Origin: Mesostigma viride
Lineage: Eukaryota; Streptophyta; Mesostigmatophyceae; Mesostigmatales; Mesostigmataceae
Assembly: GCA_009746045.1 (NCBI GenBank)
Contig: RPFO01001669.1
Span: 1 to 50,228, forward strand
Reading direction: 5' to 3'
DNA: 50,228 nt
The notes under the pieces are model-generated. The model ran no database searches, was not told where the DNA came from, and saw only the letters and a program-made list of their open reading frames with translations. Of the stretch, positions 33,701-41,280 are shown one piece after another. Both the position numbers and the translations under genes were made by a program. Every line of letters starts with the position of its first letter. The first letter of the stretch is position 1.

Positions 33701-34705
33701 TCCGACGGGGCTCAAACCAAGTTAATACCGGATTATAAAACACTTCAGAACGAGATACAATCCCGAGTTAAGAAATTTGAGGATTTGTTACAGAAGGAAG
33801 TGGTGGTAACCAAAGAGCTGCCTGTCATCGATCCGTCAAAAATTGAAAGATTCAACCTGCAAACGCGAAAGGGAGTTGACAAAACGGAAGAGCTTAAAAC
33901 TTTTGAGAAACTAGTACAAGAGAGTAGGGTCACTGAAGATAATATTGCAAAACTTCTTGCAAATGAGGGGAACGCCGCCGCAATCGGGGACGAGAACGCT
34001 TCAATGGATATCTGGAACGCTTTAAATCTTTTTCGGGCACCGGAAGGTGGAAACGCAAAGACATTGGTTAAAGCAGCGGCGCAAAGACTTCCTTTCAGCG
34101 GTTCAAAAGGTAAAGAATTCGTGCAACTAGATCAAAATGTCGCAGACTTTATTGCGAGAAACATTCATACACTGAGACAACATCACAATGCTCAACGTAA
34201 GAATATGATTTACATCGACGTGGACGGCCTCCGCTCGCTCATATGCACCCACCCCGACGACACAGTCACGATCGTCGACGTCACGGGTGACTGTAAGGCT
34301 CTCGCACGCTATCACGCGAAAACTTGTGATGTTTGCGTAGGATTAGACGCTGATGCGAGCTCGAGAGACAACGGTGTGCTCGTCCGCGTCTCAAAATCGC
34401 GTTTCGCGTACATCGGGGCGCATCGGTACGAATTCGAGACGCTATCGGGCGGTCATCTGATCGACTTTCTGGCGGACGGAGGGAACAACCCGATCGCTAT
34501 CGACCAGCATCTGAACGCGTACGCGCTTCGGGACAAGAAGACGTTCAAGTTGATGGACCTCAACACGTGCGAAAGGGACCGTTTCGTGCGCGTGTACAGA
34601 CGCATGCGGTTTCAGATCACGAGGAAGCAGCTGGTAACGAGCGAGCTCAAGGGCACAGCGAGTAGGAGCGCGTACGAGACTCGGTGTTGCAAGATAAATG
34701 CATGA
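30740..34705 (+). CDS. very large multi-region protein with N-terminal tag, 1,321 aa
   Basis: ATG at 30740 (MSFPDLAFLL). Residues 13-35 carry LKNPYLATKHYGSGDFIG, the tag block shared with the proteins at 26379 and 27994. Then come Ser/Pro/Lys repeats (GGSRPASP units, about residues 55-120), a long charged helical region, and a Pro-rich segment near residue 500. A helical domain with MWWEIHDGLPFRLNADEWKE follows, then a second Pro-rich repeat (PPNGPPKLPP, about 33416-33500) and a further helical region. The last 166 residues (from 34205) differ in composition. No frameshift over 4 kb. Likely a virion-internal or scaffold protein; no enzyme motif found. Confidence 0.75.
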   Translation: MSFPDLAFLLSRYSGLKNPYLATKHYGSGDFIGYTFEDAVSTPKSIATSSTAGKGSGGSRPASPVGASGSGSPTMKPTGGSRPASPRSDSPRMKASDGSKPASKAESDSETTKASDGPIPQSASTDHKPELPEKKAPHREPGVENPTSELKKDKSSASADPSHTIAGPSEPELKLPEETPKAPESFSLPVDVSKNKPLKTQDVSANPFGANVSLETENERKEGGSTPKPKDGVVPPSYITFEIPEFSITKDEEDIEIQAKKFIHTGHVQLDKAYKDAILKTENARSSLTSAFSNPRSTWESVATTLGTEMGSFLDAKESLEEDAKYIVSKFPFLNNKADLLIKSISDIGKDAISGANTEFSNRFVKTDPKLNKEERGKILEKRYKRSEEITTDLFNKRNSRIAGSKNKTSPLLESEAAGKALIKEAHPDYTKRVVALMKSQQEALRSIATKKEYQHPDNLKAIQELVENIDKALEQAQSSAANLPAEDSPPSAPNPGPPRAPKVPLRAPPGPPNPKIFQKNNLQDSKEPAAVDTGPQYKYQNAYLAKYAHLPVKEARKMWWEIHDGLPFRLNADEWKEYKEYDEWKVQKLEQNKREREEARKKREEVKRTPEETDRVQRAIQGDFDAIKPRDKLTPQEAVQVAYALLAAAARTNDRFDDPTYNEELAKARFQTKPKPYSELMKNIKSQLESDSKKPDKAWKKINTVDVKPFPEKSEGYTDFYVHPSVLRSLFSGVSEIENETASESTYKDLSLQLIRGIKEMRETDGRDTFWTDIPAKKLDINAFGTMREEMKKSINPRALMRYVVSNKGQIPFREVGAKPKMTLLLTEPVLEKVKEILGDEQPGDNELVFRYSTASPGLPSDINTFVPIRHDPSIFGSAAMPGEGGKAPPPPPNGPPKLPPNGPPKLPPGPPKPPPGGLPALGSAPAKKVIDPMEARRKREKTGVDMLFQEIKDAFVSQLIEELVSAKAEGHDQTIRNTLDAKYTSSDGAQTKLIPDYKTLQNEIQSRVKKFEDLLQKEVVVTKELPVIDPSKIERFNLQTRKGVDKTEELKTFEKLVQESRVTEDNIAKLLANEGNAAAIGDENASMDIWNALNLFRAPEGGNAKTLVKAAAQRLPFSGSKGKEFVQLDQNVADFIARNIHTLRQHHNAQRKNMIYIDVDGLRSLICTHPDDTVTIVDVTGDCKALARYHAKTCDVCVGLDADASSRDNGVLVRVSKSRFAYIGAHRYEFETLSGGHLIDFLADGGNNPIAIDQHLNAYALRDKKTFKLMDLNTCERDRFVRVYRRMRFQITRKQLVTSELKGTASRSAYETRCCKINA
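34205..34705 (+). CDS. possible separate gene fused to the end of the large tagged protein, 166 aa
   Basis: From the in-frame ATG at 34205 (MIYIDVDGLRSLIC) base use changes sharply to G/C-ending codons, unlike the A/T-rich preceding 3.4 kb. The protein becomes compact and cysteine-containing (CDVCVGLDADASS), with alternating strands. This would fit a separate gene whose upstream neighbour lost its stop, or a true domain fusion. No TATA box is obvious just before 34205. No family recognised. Confidence 0.4.
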   Translation: MIYIDVDGLRSLICTHPDDTVTIVDVTGDCKALARYHAKTCDVCVGLDADASSRDNGVLVRVSKSRFAYIGAHRYEFETLSGGHLIDFLADGGNNPIAIDQHLNAYALRDKKTFKLMDLNTCERDRFVRVYRRMRFQITRKQLVTSELKGTASRSAYETRCCKINA

Positions 34706-34825
34706 TTTATTCAGAATTTCATATTAACCGGCCCTACCGAAGTGGTCTATATTGCGAGGTCGCGGTGTCACGCAATTCCTCGTTGTCCTGGTGAGCACCG
34801 TACCCGCCGGTCCTTGGCGGGGTGT

Positions 34826-35197
34826 TTAAGTTAGAAATCCGCACAGTCGCCTCGCCGTCGGGCACGGCCCGCCGTTGGAGCGACGGTTGGCGAGAGCTCG
34901 ATGGGCGTCGCGCCGACTCGTGAGATCTGGGAGGGGGGGTCCATCCACGAATTGTATCTCCCCGATATTGTCTATCTGGGTATTTGACATTGGGAGCGTT
35001 CGGTTGGAGTCGTGGGAAACGTTCAAAAATGAAACGTTCGCTGTCGAAGGGTTGCGTGCAACGTGTCTGATTCGACGACGTTTTGTCTTCGTGCTCGCCC
35101 CGCGGTGTTTCGGCTTCCCATGAAACCGACAATGGCTCCCCTTCTTCACAACAATCGCGCATCTTCCTCCCTTAGCCGTCGTGCGTCCGCACTTCAT
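34826..35197 (-). CDS. small zinc-motif protein (C-x9-C-x9-C-x2-H), 123 aa
   Basis: The N-terminus MKCGRTTAKGGRCAI continues to CRFHG, giving Cys3, Cys13, Cys23 and His26. This compact C-x9-C-x9-C-x2-H pattern is common near the ends of small proteins in giant viruses and phages. The rest is Arg/Ser/Asn-rich and disordered. The same spacing occurs in the gene at 37155-37520, so they are paralogs. A neighbouring frame runs on to 34734 with Arg-rich sequence, so the C-terminus could be affected by a shift. Probably a nucleic-acid- or protein-binding small regulator; role unknown. Confidence 0.65.
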   Translation of the reverse strand: MKCGRTTAKGGRCAIVVKKGSHCRFHGKPKHRGASTKTKRRRIRHVARNPSTANVSFLNVSHDSNRTLPMSNTQIDNIGEIQFVDGPPLPDLTSRRDAHRALANRRSNGGPCPTARRLCGFLT

Positions 35198-35218
35198 GAT
35201 CGCATACTAATTCACTTC

Positions 35219-35225
35219 AAAAAAA
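35219..35225 (-). terminator. T7 run on the minus strand after the KilA-N gene
   Basis: An A7 run on the plus strand, 16 bp downstream of the minus-strand KilA-N stop at 35241. Matches the T-run habit of the plus-strand genes. Confidence 0.35.
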
Positions 35226-35240
35226 CTACACGTGTCGGGA

Positions 35241-36287
35241 TCAGGCGGCCGACTCTTGCGCGCTTTTGATCAAGGCGCGCCTCGTGAACCTCTCGACGTT
35301 CAAAGGGCGCGTGACAGACAAATCGTCTTTTATGTCTTGCTTGTTCTTTTTCACGATCTCTTTCGGCGTGGGCCCCGTCGAAGGCGCGACGAACGTCGCC
35401 ATGTCTCTCTTCACGTCGACTGCAATCTCGTGAAGGTCGACTTGATCCCCAGCAGCTTTTGCGCGTCTCATGACTTTGCGCATGAAGTAATCGACGTTCT
35501 CGAGCTGCTCGTCGTTCATCACGTCTCGAGCGCTGCCAGTGTTGATACCATTAAGTCGCTTAAGCGCACTCGCTGTGTCTCCTGTTGCCGCCTCGCAGGC
35601 CTTGTCTCCCAAGAACATCATCATGGTGCCGATTCGTTCTTTAGGCAGGACGGAGGACACGAAGTCGCCGAACTTGTGTTGGGTATCCTTGGCAATCACG
35701 CGCATGCTCGGAGGGAGCGTTCGGACAGGCTCCACGTAGTTCGGACGCTTGCGAGACTCGCCGAGTTCGGTTTTGATTGCGACCGTCGTCGTGGTGCCGT
35801 GGGCCGCGTCGTGAGCGTCTCGCACCACCTCCATCATGGTGATGTCGCCCGCCAGGATGCGGTCCACCCAGTCCATGGCCTCGATGGCAAAGTCTGGACT
35901 GATCCACATCGCCAACGAGTTCACAAGCTTCGGGTGGATCCACACGCCGCGATCGTCGTTTGGACCGGTTGCCACGGTCTCAGAGACGCTTGTCGAGGTC
36001 GGAGCGTTTCCTCCTCGACCCCCGAGACGTCTTTCTAACGACCTCGCAAACGCTTGTGCGTTGTCGCCCCTCCACCAGTCCTTGAATGCTTTGGTGCCAT
36101 TTGAAGCTGCGTGGCAAAGATCCCTCCCGAGGATTAAACGGTCGATTTTCCGGACTTTGACTTCTTTCTTTTCGTCCACCGTGAAACCTGGAAGGTTTTT
36201 AAGAGTGAATATCCAGTGCTTGGCGTTCTCGCTGGCCAGTACAAAAAGCGGGTGGGTAAAAGAGGTTCGAGGGATGTGAAGAGCCAT
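35241..36287 (-). CDS. KilA-N domain protein, 348 aa
   Basis: KilA-N is a DNA-binding domain of phage and large DNA virus proteins. Residues about 46-145 show its features: DRLILGRDLCHAASNGTKAF, then WW at the 'dWlr' position, then GVWIHPKLVNSLAMWISPDF and AIEAMDWVDRIL (the family's W-x-H-P-x-L-x-x-x-x-A-x-W-x-S-P-x-F). A C-terminal helical region of about 200 residues has no recognised domain. Starts MALHIPRTSF with a good context (ggccATGGC). A shorter paralog lies just upstream on the same strand. Probably a viral transcription or host regulator. Confidence 0.87.
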   Translation of the reverse strand: MALHIPRTSFTHPLFVLASENAKHWIFTLKNLPGFTVDEKKEVKVRKIDRLILGRDLCHAASNGTKAFKDWWRGDNAQAFARSLERRLGGRGGNAPTSTSVSETVATGPNDDRGVWIHPKLVNSLAMWISPDFAIEAMDWVDRILAGDITMMEVVRDAHDAAHGTTTTVAIKTELGESRKRPNYVEPVRTLPPSMRVIAKDTQHKFGDFVSSVLPKERIGTMMMFLGDKACEAATGDTASALKRLNGINTGSARDVMNDEQLENVDYFMRKVMRRAKAAGDQVDLHEIAVDVKRDMATFVAPSTGPTPKEIVKKNKQDIKDDLSVTRPLNVERFTRRALIKSAQESAA

Positions 36288-36435
36288 GGCCGATCGTTCT
36301 ATCCGAGAATGATGGAAGCAGAGTCAGGGTTCACACCAACGCAAGACAAACTTATAGACACTGAGTGCGAAGACGCCGATGTCATCAGGATGTGGAAAGA
36401 TTCATTAAATATATATAAATAGCTTACTATCTCTT

Positions 36436-36927
36436 TCACAGAGTTTCAGAAGTGACAGTTATACCGTACGACTCGCAGATCTTTTGGATCGACAGGATGC
36501 GGTCTACCCACGACCCTGCCTTGACGGCAAACTTGGGACTCAGCCATGCTGCCATCTGGGTGACGAGACGGGGATGAATCCAAGTCCCGCGCTCGTCGTT
36601 TAAGCCGGTAGTGACCTCTTCATATACCGTGGTGGAGGTCGGATCAGTTGTGATCCGACCCTCGATATCGGACTTCAATTCTTCAGCGAACTCGCGCACG
36701 CTGTCAAGCCTCCACCAGTTTTTGAATAATTTTGTACCATTCGAAGCTGCGTGGCAGAGGTCCTTCCCGAGAATAAGTCGGTCATCTTTCCTGACCTTGA
36801 TTTCCTTGTTTTCATCCACCGTAAAACCCGGGAGGCTTTTGAGAGTAAATATCCAGTGCTTGGCGTTTTCACTTGCGAGTACAAAAAGCGGATGGGTAAA
36901 AGAGGCTCGAGCGGCGAGAAGAGCCAT
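36436..36927 (-). CDS. short KilA-N domain protein, 163 aa (paralog)
   Basis: Start at 36927 (MALLAARASFTHPLF). Nearly the same as the first 145 residues of the long KilA-N protein (FTHPLFVLASENAKHWIFTL shared exactly), including GTWIHPRLVTQMAAWLSPKF. It lacks the 200-residue C-terminal region and stops after SIQKICESYG. The two genes are about 80% alike at the DNA level over the first domain, including part of the upstream region, so this is a fairly recent duplication with loss of the tail, or a DNA-binding-only antagonist. That last role is inference. Confidence 0.82.
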   Translation of the reverse strand: MALLAARASFTHPLFVLASENAKHWIFTLKSLPGFTVDENKEIKVRKDDRLILGKDLCHAASNGTKLFKNWWRLDSVREFAEELKSDIEGRITTDPTSTTVYEEVTTGLNDERGTWIHPRLVTQMAAWLSPKFAVKAGSWVDRILSIQKICESYGITVTSETL

Positions 36928-37154
36928 TTCCGCTCTCTTTGGATGAGAGTATGGTGAAGACTTGCAAAACCACAAGACAAACAAATAGTCTCATTGTCCG
37001 AACACGCTGATGTCATCGTAGGCGGACATATAACCGACTCTGACACGAAGTTGCATACTTTACACACAAGTTGCGTATAATTTGTCCTTTGCTTATTGGT
37101 CGATACTCGTAAATTCTTAAGAAGTCAGTGTATTTTTTTTTGCGCCAACAGGAC

Positions 37155-37520
37155 TTAACGCCTCCTGGCATGGCGTTTCCTCGTGGCGCGATTTTGATGC
37201 ACGTTCATTGTAAGATGACCCGGAAGTGTAGTAGAAGCCCGGCTTTCTGTGGACGCCGCACCCAAAAGTTCTGCAGAAGGGCGATAAAGTCGACGCGCAG
37301 TCACAGGCCTTAACGGCAGCTCGGGAAGCATTTGGCCCAAAAGGGGCATGTTATCAACGGGTCGGTGGTGTGGATCCAACAAATTCCCTGTAACTGGGAG
37401 TAGTGCGTTTATGGATCGAGCGGTGTGAGAGGCGTGCACCGCGCAAACGCCGTTTTTCCCGGCGTTGTTTTTGCATTTTGTCTTTCGCGCCGTGAGTTTT
37501 CTGCACTTTTTCGGCATCAC
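37155..37520 (-). CDS. small zinc-motif protein (C-x9-C-x9-C-x2-H), 121 aa
   Basis: MMPKKCRKLTARKTKCKN then CAVHAS gives the same C-x9-C-x9-C-x2-H spacing as the gene at 34826-35197. The remaining sequence is Leu/Arg-rich, with an NMPLLGQMLPELPLRPVTA stretch that aligns loosely with the paralog. The basic tail is RKRHARRR. TATA-like sequence (TTATATACAG on the minus strand) directly precedes the ATG. The pair of zinc-motif genes brackets the pair of KilA-N genes. Confidence 0.65.
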   Translation of the reverse strand: MMPKKCRKLTARKTKCKNNAGKNGVCAVHASHTARSINALLPVTGNLLDPHHRPVDNMPLLGQMLPELPLRPVTARRLYRPSAELLGAASTESRASTTLPGHLTMNVHQNRATRKRHARRR

Positions 37521-37545
37521 TGTATATAATTATAAAACAACAAAA
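37521..37545 (-). promoter_or_regulatory. TATA-like promoter of the zinc-motif gene
   Basis: The minus strand reads ttttataattatatacagtg then ATG. The start-proximal A/T box and leader of only a few bases are like other left-half genes. Confidence 0.5.
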
Positions 37546-37724
37546 CTGTTTATACACGCGGCATGGGCCTCTCACCCCCTTCCGGAACGTTCGCCCTTTC
37601 CGAAGCTTGTTCCGAGATCGTCAATGCTTTTTTGAGGTTTTCCTCTGCCCTTTTTCGTTACAGCTCGGCAGGCGCGTCTAGGCATGTATACTTTACAGGG
37701 GCGAATTTTTATCCCGAGATTGAT

Positions 37725-38672
37725 TTAGACATTCCGAACATTACGGTACAATTTTGTGAACCCGTACACTCCCGTCAGCGCCAAAAGCAGCGTGATCACA
37801 ATCATAAACACCAACGGTGTTCGAATGAACACGTGAAAATTGTACGTCGAATACGACTCGTCTGGAAGATCCCTCAAGTCAAGTCGCGGGTTCATCACGT
37901 ACTTGTTTATTTCCTGCCACGTCCCCGACTTGATCTCCACCCTATCTCTGAGCCCCTCGGACGAGAAATACAGCGTGTTATCCAATCCGCACTTCTCTGG
38001 AATTCTAAATCCCACGCCGTAACCCCTTGCAGCGTTCGCAAACGCGAGATAATCGATCAGGGACTTTACAATTCCTCCCGTGCGACTCGCTCGGATCATG
38101 AAATCACTGTATGCTTCCCTGCCTCTGACGTGCACGACGGTGGAGAGGCACGTCGGGTCCAGAAAAACCTCGAAAACTTGCACCAAACGCCGGTGTTCTA
38201 GCTCCTCAGTGAACAGTCCGCGGTGAAGTAGAGAAGAATGAAACACGAGCAGGTCTCCGGGATTCATTTCTAGTTGCAATCGGCTTGCGTGCAGACTCGG
38301 GAGTTCAAGCCAAGAATAGGCGACTCGTTTGTGAGAGCCGGGGATGATTTCCATCACTGTCGTGTCCAGATACGTGAGACACGTGTAAAACGGCGGAGTA
38401 AACGGATTTTCGCGACCCTGATAAATGATATCTCTGTGGAAACTCGACGCATCCGCAGAGTTGTTGTTGTCGCTCACTCGAAATTTGACGAAATCGACTT
38501 TGCCCCACGCGAGCCGTTGTCGAACGCTCTGCAACATTCTTTGACGGATGAAGGACTCCATAGCCGCGTAATCGACTTCATTCTTGCGAATGCACGCTAC
38601 TCCTTCTTTAATATCCGATTCTCCCAGCGCGCCCCTCATAACGAGAAACCCCCTGTCGTCCAATTCCTCCAT
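37725..38672 (-). CDS. membrane-anchored phytanoyl-CoA dioxygenase-like 2-oxoglutarate/Fe(II) oxygenase, 315 aa
   Basis: Start chosen at 38672 (MEELDDRGFLVMRG) because the frame upstream lies in a GC repeat region and an A/T box (aattaaaaac) precedes this ATG. N-terminal 'eeldd-GFlvmrg' is the usual opening of PhyH-type oxygenases. Iron ligands: HRD at residues 79-81 (SFHRDI) and the distal His in VFHSSLLHRG (His150), with an Arg pair (161-162) for 2-oxoglutarate. PGSHKRV and NPGDLLVFH are family landmarks. A C-terminal membrane segment (FMIVITLLLALTGVYGF) would tether it to a membrane, which is uncommon in this family. Substrate unknown; hydroxylation of a lipid, peptide or base are all possible. 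Confidence 0.8.
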   Translation of the reverse strand: MEELDDRGFLVMRGALGESDIKEGVACIRKNEVDYAAMESFIRQRMLQSVRQRLAWGKVDFVKFRVSDNNNSADASSFHRDIIYQGRENPFTPPFYTCLTYLDTTVMEIIPGSHKRVAYSWLELPSLHASRLQLEMNPGDLLVFHSSLLHRGLFTEELEHRRLVQVFEVFLDPTCLSTVVHVRGREAYSDFMIRASRTGGIVKSLIDYLAFANAARGYGVGFRIPEKCGLDNTLYFSSEGLRDRVEIKSGTWQEINKYVMNPRLDLRDLPDESYSTYNFHVFIRTPLVFMIVITLLLALTGVYGFTKLYRNVRNV

Positions 38673-39087
38673 CGCCGCAGTTACAACAGAATACGTGTTT
38701 TTAATTCCCCTCGGCCCCCCTCCAGCCCCCCTTGGGTCCCTCCCAGGGCCCCCTCCTGGGTCCCTGCGGTGTACCGGCTCTGGGTCGTCCCGTGGCCCGC
38801 TGGTCGGCCCGTGGTACCGTAACGGCTGGCGGTCGGCGCGTAACCGCCGTCTAGTCCGTCCGTAACCGCGGCCCGGCACGGGGATGTAACGGTTTTCGGA
38901 GGAGACGTGGCGCGTCTCGCGCCAGAATAAGTGTCCACGGACACGTAACGGAACCTAACCGCCGACCGCGTAATTTTTTCACGCGGCGAGGCGAGCACCG
39001 CGCGGGTATAAAACCCCGCCGCCCTCCTCGTCGCACGCACTCTCGCTCTCTCTCTCTCACGCTCTCGAACCCTTTCCATTTCCTGCC
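38673..39087. promoter_or_regulatory. GC-rich intergenic region with TATA box, between oxygenase and first right-hand gene
   Basis: Contains a C-rich imperfect repeat (38706-38765), several GTAACGG or GTAACCG words and a TCCACGG/CCGTGGA-type palindrome (gtgtccacggacac at 38931-38944). A perfect TATAAAA lies at 39007-39013, 81 bp before the ATG at 39088. After the TATA box the leader is CT-rich (gctctctctctctcacgctc). This marks the switch from short A/T boxes near the start codon to the right-hand promoter type. Confidence 0.6.
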
Positions 39088-39828
39088 ATGGCGACTGCGG
39101 CCTGCCGCGATTGCGGCCTGCGTTTCCCGAAGGACAGCGCCGAGTTCCTCCCCAAGCGCGGTTGCAAGCGCACGAGTCGCTGTTCCAAGTGCCGCTCCAA
39201 ACGCCTCGCCAACGCAAAGCGCAACAAGGCCGAGAAGCAGAGGATGGAGGAGGAGCTATGGCAGCGGATGAAGCAGGAAATGGGGCTCTTCGAAACGCCC
39301 CGTGAGGAGAACTTCCCCGCCCCCAAGAAGGTGTGCGTTCCCTCCCGCCGCCGCCGCGATTTCAAGCCTCCGCACGACGGGATGGGCGCCAGAGTCAAGG
39401 ATCTGCCCAGACTCTCCATGCGGTGCTCCGATTTCTCTCGCGGCACCCCGCTTGCCGCCTGGGTGGTGACTCGCGACGAGATTTTGGGCCGCGAAAACGC
39501 CGCTCGCGAGCTTGAGAATGCCCGTTTGGCCCGGATGGACAGGGAAAATCGCGAGGCCCCCGTTTCTGTCGACCAAGTCGAGGAGGAGGAGCAGGAGGAG
39601 GAGGAGCAGGCTCCTTCCGATCACGAGATGAGCGATTTCGAAGGCTCCGTCCCCTCGTACTCTTACACCTCCTCCGAGGAGGAGGAGGAGGTGGGGAGCA
39701 AGTCCCCCCGCCAGGATCTGGACGTGGATGACACGTTCTTCGGCTGCAACTTTGACGATCTGGACTTGGATGCCACCTTCGATCCGTGCAAGAGCCTGCA
39801 CGACATGGCCGCCTCTGTCAAACTGTGA
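39088..39828 (+). CDS. zinc-ribbon-like protein with acidic tail, 246 aa
   Basis: N-terminal MATAACRDCGLRFP with later CSKCRSKR gives two CxxC pairs about 26 residues apart, flanked by basic residues. This suggests a small zinc fold that binds nucleic acid or protein. A basic middle region (PSRRRRDFKPP) is followed by an acidic, Ser-rich tail (EEEEQEEEEQ and EDLDVDD-like stretches) like a transcription activation region. TATA box 81 bp upstream, CT-rich leader, ATGGC start. The 3' end has the shared TATTTTTAATG element. Predicted regulator; no direct homolog recognised. Confidence 0.75.
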   Translation: MATAACRDCGLRFPKDSAEFLPKRGCKRTSRCSKCRSKRLANAKRNKAEKQRMEEELWQRMKQEMGLFETPREENFPAPKKVCVPSRRRRDFKPPHDGMGARVKDLPRLSMRCSDFSRGTPLAAWVVTRDEILGRENAARELENARLARMDRENREAPVSVDQVEEEEQEEEEQAPSDHEMSDFEGSVPSYSYTSSEEEEEVGSKSPRQDLDVDDTFFGCNFDDLDLDATFDPCKSLHDMAASVKL

Positions 39829-39887
39829 AAACTGTGGGGAATAGGACTCTGTCAGCCCCTCTCTCCTATTTATTAAACTCGTAATCC

Positions 39888-39941
39888 TATTTTTAATGCA
39901 AACTCGACTTGTGTCTCAAACATGCGTGCCCACAATGAGTC
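39888..39941 (+). terminator. conserved 3' element of right-hand genes
   Basis: TATTTTTAATGCAAAC at 39888-39903 followed by CACAATGAGTC at 39931-39941. The same pair (TATTTTTATTAATGAAAA plus CAACAATGAGTC) follows the gene ending at 44434, and its mirror on the minus strand follows the gene ending at 41519. Presumably a 3'-end or polyadenylation signal. Confidence 0.55.
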
Positions 39942-39983
39942 TCCTCTAATTCTGGCATAGGGGGTGGAGATAGTGGAGATAGT

Positions 39984-39997
39984 GGAGATGCATCTCC
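39984..39997. repeat. GGAGATGCATCTCC palindrome 1
   Basis: A perfect 14 bp palindrome in the left arm. Related sites: 40163-40176 and 40428-40441 (GGAGATTCATCTCC), 40850-40863 (GGAGATGCATCTCC) and 41202-41215 (GGAGATGAATCTCC). All five abut a run of C or G. Could be binding sites for a dimeric initiator. Confidence 0.6.
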
Positions 39998-40507
39998 ATA
40001 CCCCCCCCTCCCTTCTCCCAAAACTTTTCTGGCAGGAAATACTCATGCAAATTCCAATATTGTCCCGTGGAATCCTAACTGTCCAATTATAAGTATTTTA
40101 CGCGATGGTGACGCGTGACAGCATAAGAGGGTGTGCGGGGCGGTGGAGATAGTGGAGATAGTGGAGATTCATCTCCATCCCCCCCCTCCTCTCGAAAAAC
40201 TTTCCCGGGCGGTGACGGAGTGGAGATAGTGGAGATAGAGGTGGAGATAGGTACCTCCACGACTTTGACCTTTGTTTTTTGAAAAGGAGAAGGCTTTTGG
40301 AGGAAACGGATAGCGGGATGCGATCAGGCGACACTCTGGCTTTCCGTGCCCGCCCCTCTCTCGACCCAGTTCCCACCGGGTGGGGAGAATTCTCGGCATT
40401 CGACAGAGTGGAGATAGTGGAGATAGTGGAGATTCATCTCCATACCCCCCCCTCCCTTGAAAAACTTTTTCCTGGACCAGAGTTCTCGCGTCTGCCGCCA
40501 AGCCTGT

Positions 40508-40775
40508 CTCTCTGCTGCCCATAAAATTTTGTATATTTACGACTATTTCTCTCTGCTGCCCATAAAATTTTGTATATATTCCACGGGAAGTATAAAAGTT
40601 TCCCTCTGCTGCCCATAAAATTTTGTATATTTATAACTATTTCTCTCTGCTGCCCATAAAATTTTGTATATATTCCACGGGAAGTATAAAAGTTTCCCTC
40701 TGCTGCCCATAAAATTTTGTATATTTATAACTATTTCTCTCTGCTGCCCATAAAATTTTATGTATATTCATAGCA
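40508..40775. repeat. AT-rich tandem repeats at the palindrome centre
   Basis: Six copies of CTCTGCTGCCCATAAAATTT begin at 40510, 40551, 40604, 40645, 40698 and 40739. Their spacing alternates 41 and 53 bp, so the true unit is 94 bp containing two copies. The 53 bp spacers also hold ttccacgggaagtataaaag. The AT-rich ATAAAATTTTGTATAT parts would melt easily. Confidence 0.75.
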
Positions 40776-41280
40776 TTTCCCGGCACCTGCCAGCGCAGAG
40801 ACTGCATTCCGTTCCAGCCAAAAAAGTTTTTCGAAGGAGGGGGGGGTATGGAGATGCATCTCCACTATCTCCACTATCTCCACTCCGTGGAATCCCGAGG
40901 ACTGGCTCTCGAGCACCGAGAAACTTGTCATGAAACCCGGTTTATCGGAATCCTAGAGACTCCCCCGAACCGATCCCGCTGTCCCTTTCCTCCAAAATCC
41001 TTCTCCTTTTCGAAACACAAAGGTCAAAGTGGTGGAGGTACCTATCTCCACCTCCATCTCCACTATCTCCACCCCGTGCCGGCGTCTGTCACGGTCGCGT
41101 AAAATACTTGGAATTGACAGTTAGGATTCCACGGGACAATATTGGAATTTGCGTGAGTATTTCCTGCCAGAAAAGTTTTAGGAGAAGGGAGGGGGGGGTA
41201 TGGAGATGAATCTCCACTATCTCCATCTCCACTCCACACTGCCGCGGGCCTCGTCGCGCTTCTCGCATCCGTCACCTGCC

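Larger units (their letters stand above)
39957..41250. other. large imperfect palindrome with AT-rich core, candidate replication origin
   Basis: About 1.3 kb with no convincing gene. The left arm (39957-40470) reappears in reverse complement as the right arm (40825-41250), block by block: GGAGATAGTGG repeats; GGAGATGCATCTCC-type palindromes followed by C- or G-runs; a caatattgtcccgtggaatcc block (40052 and 41131); and a ctttgacctttg block (40264 and 41020). The centre (40508-40775) holds AT-rich tandem repeats. Such inverted arms around AT-rich iterons are typical of herpesvirus, baculovirus and papovavirus-type origins. Short frames in this area are artefacts of the ggagat repeat. Confidence 0.65.
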
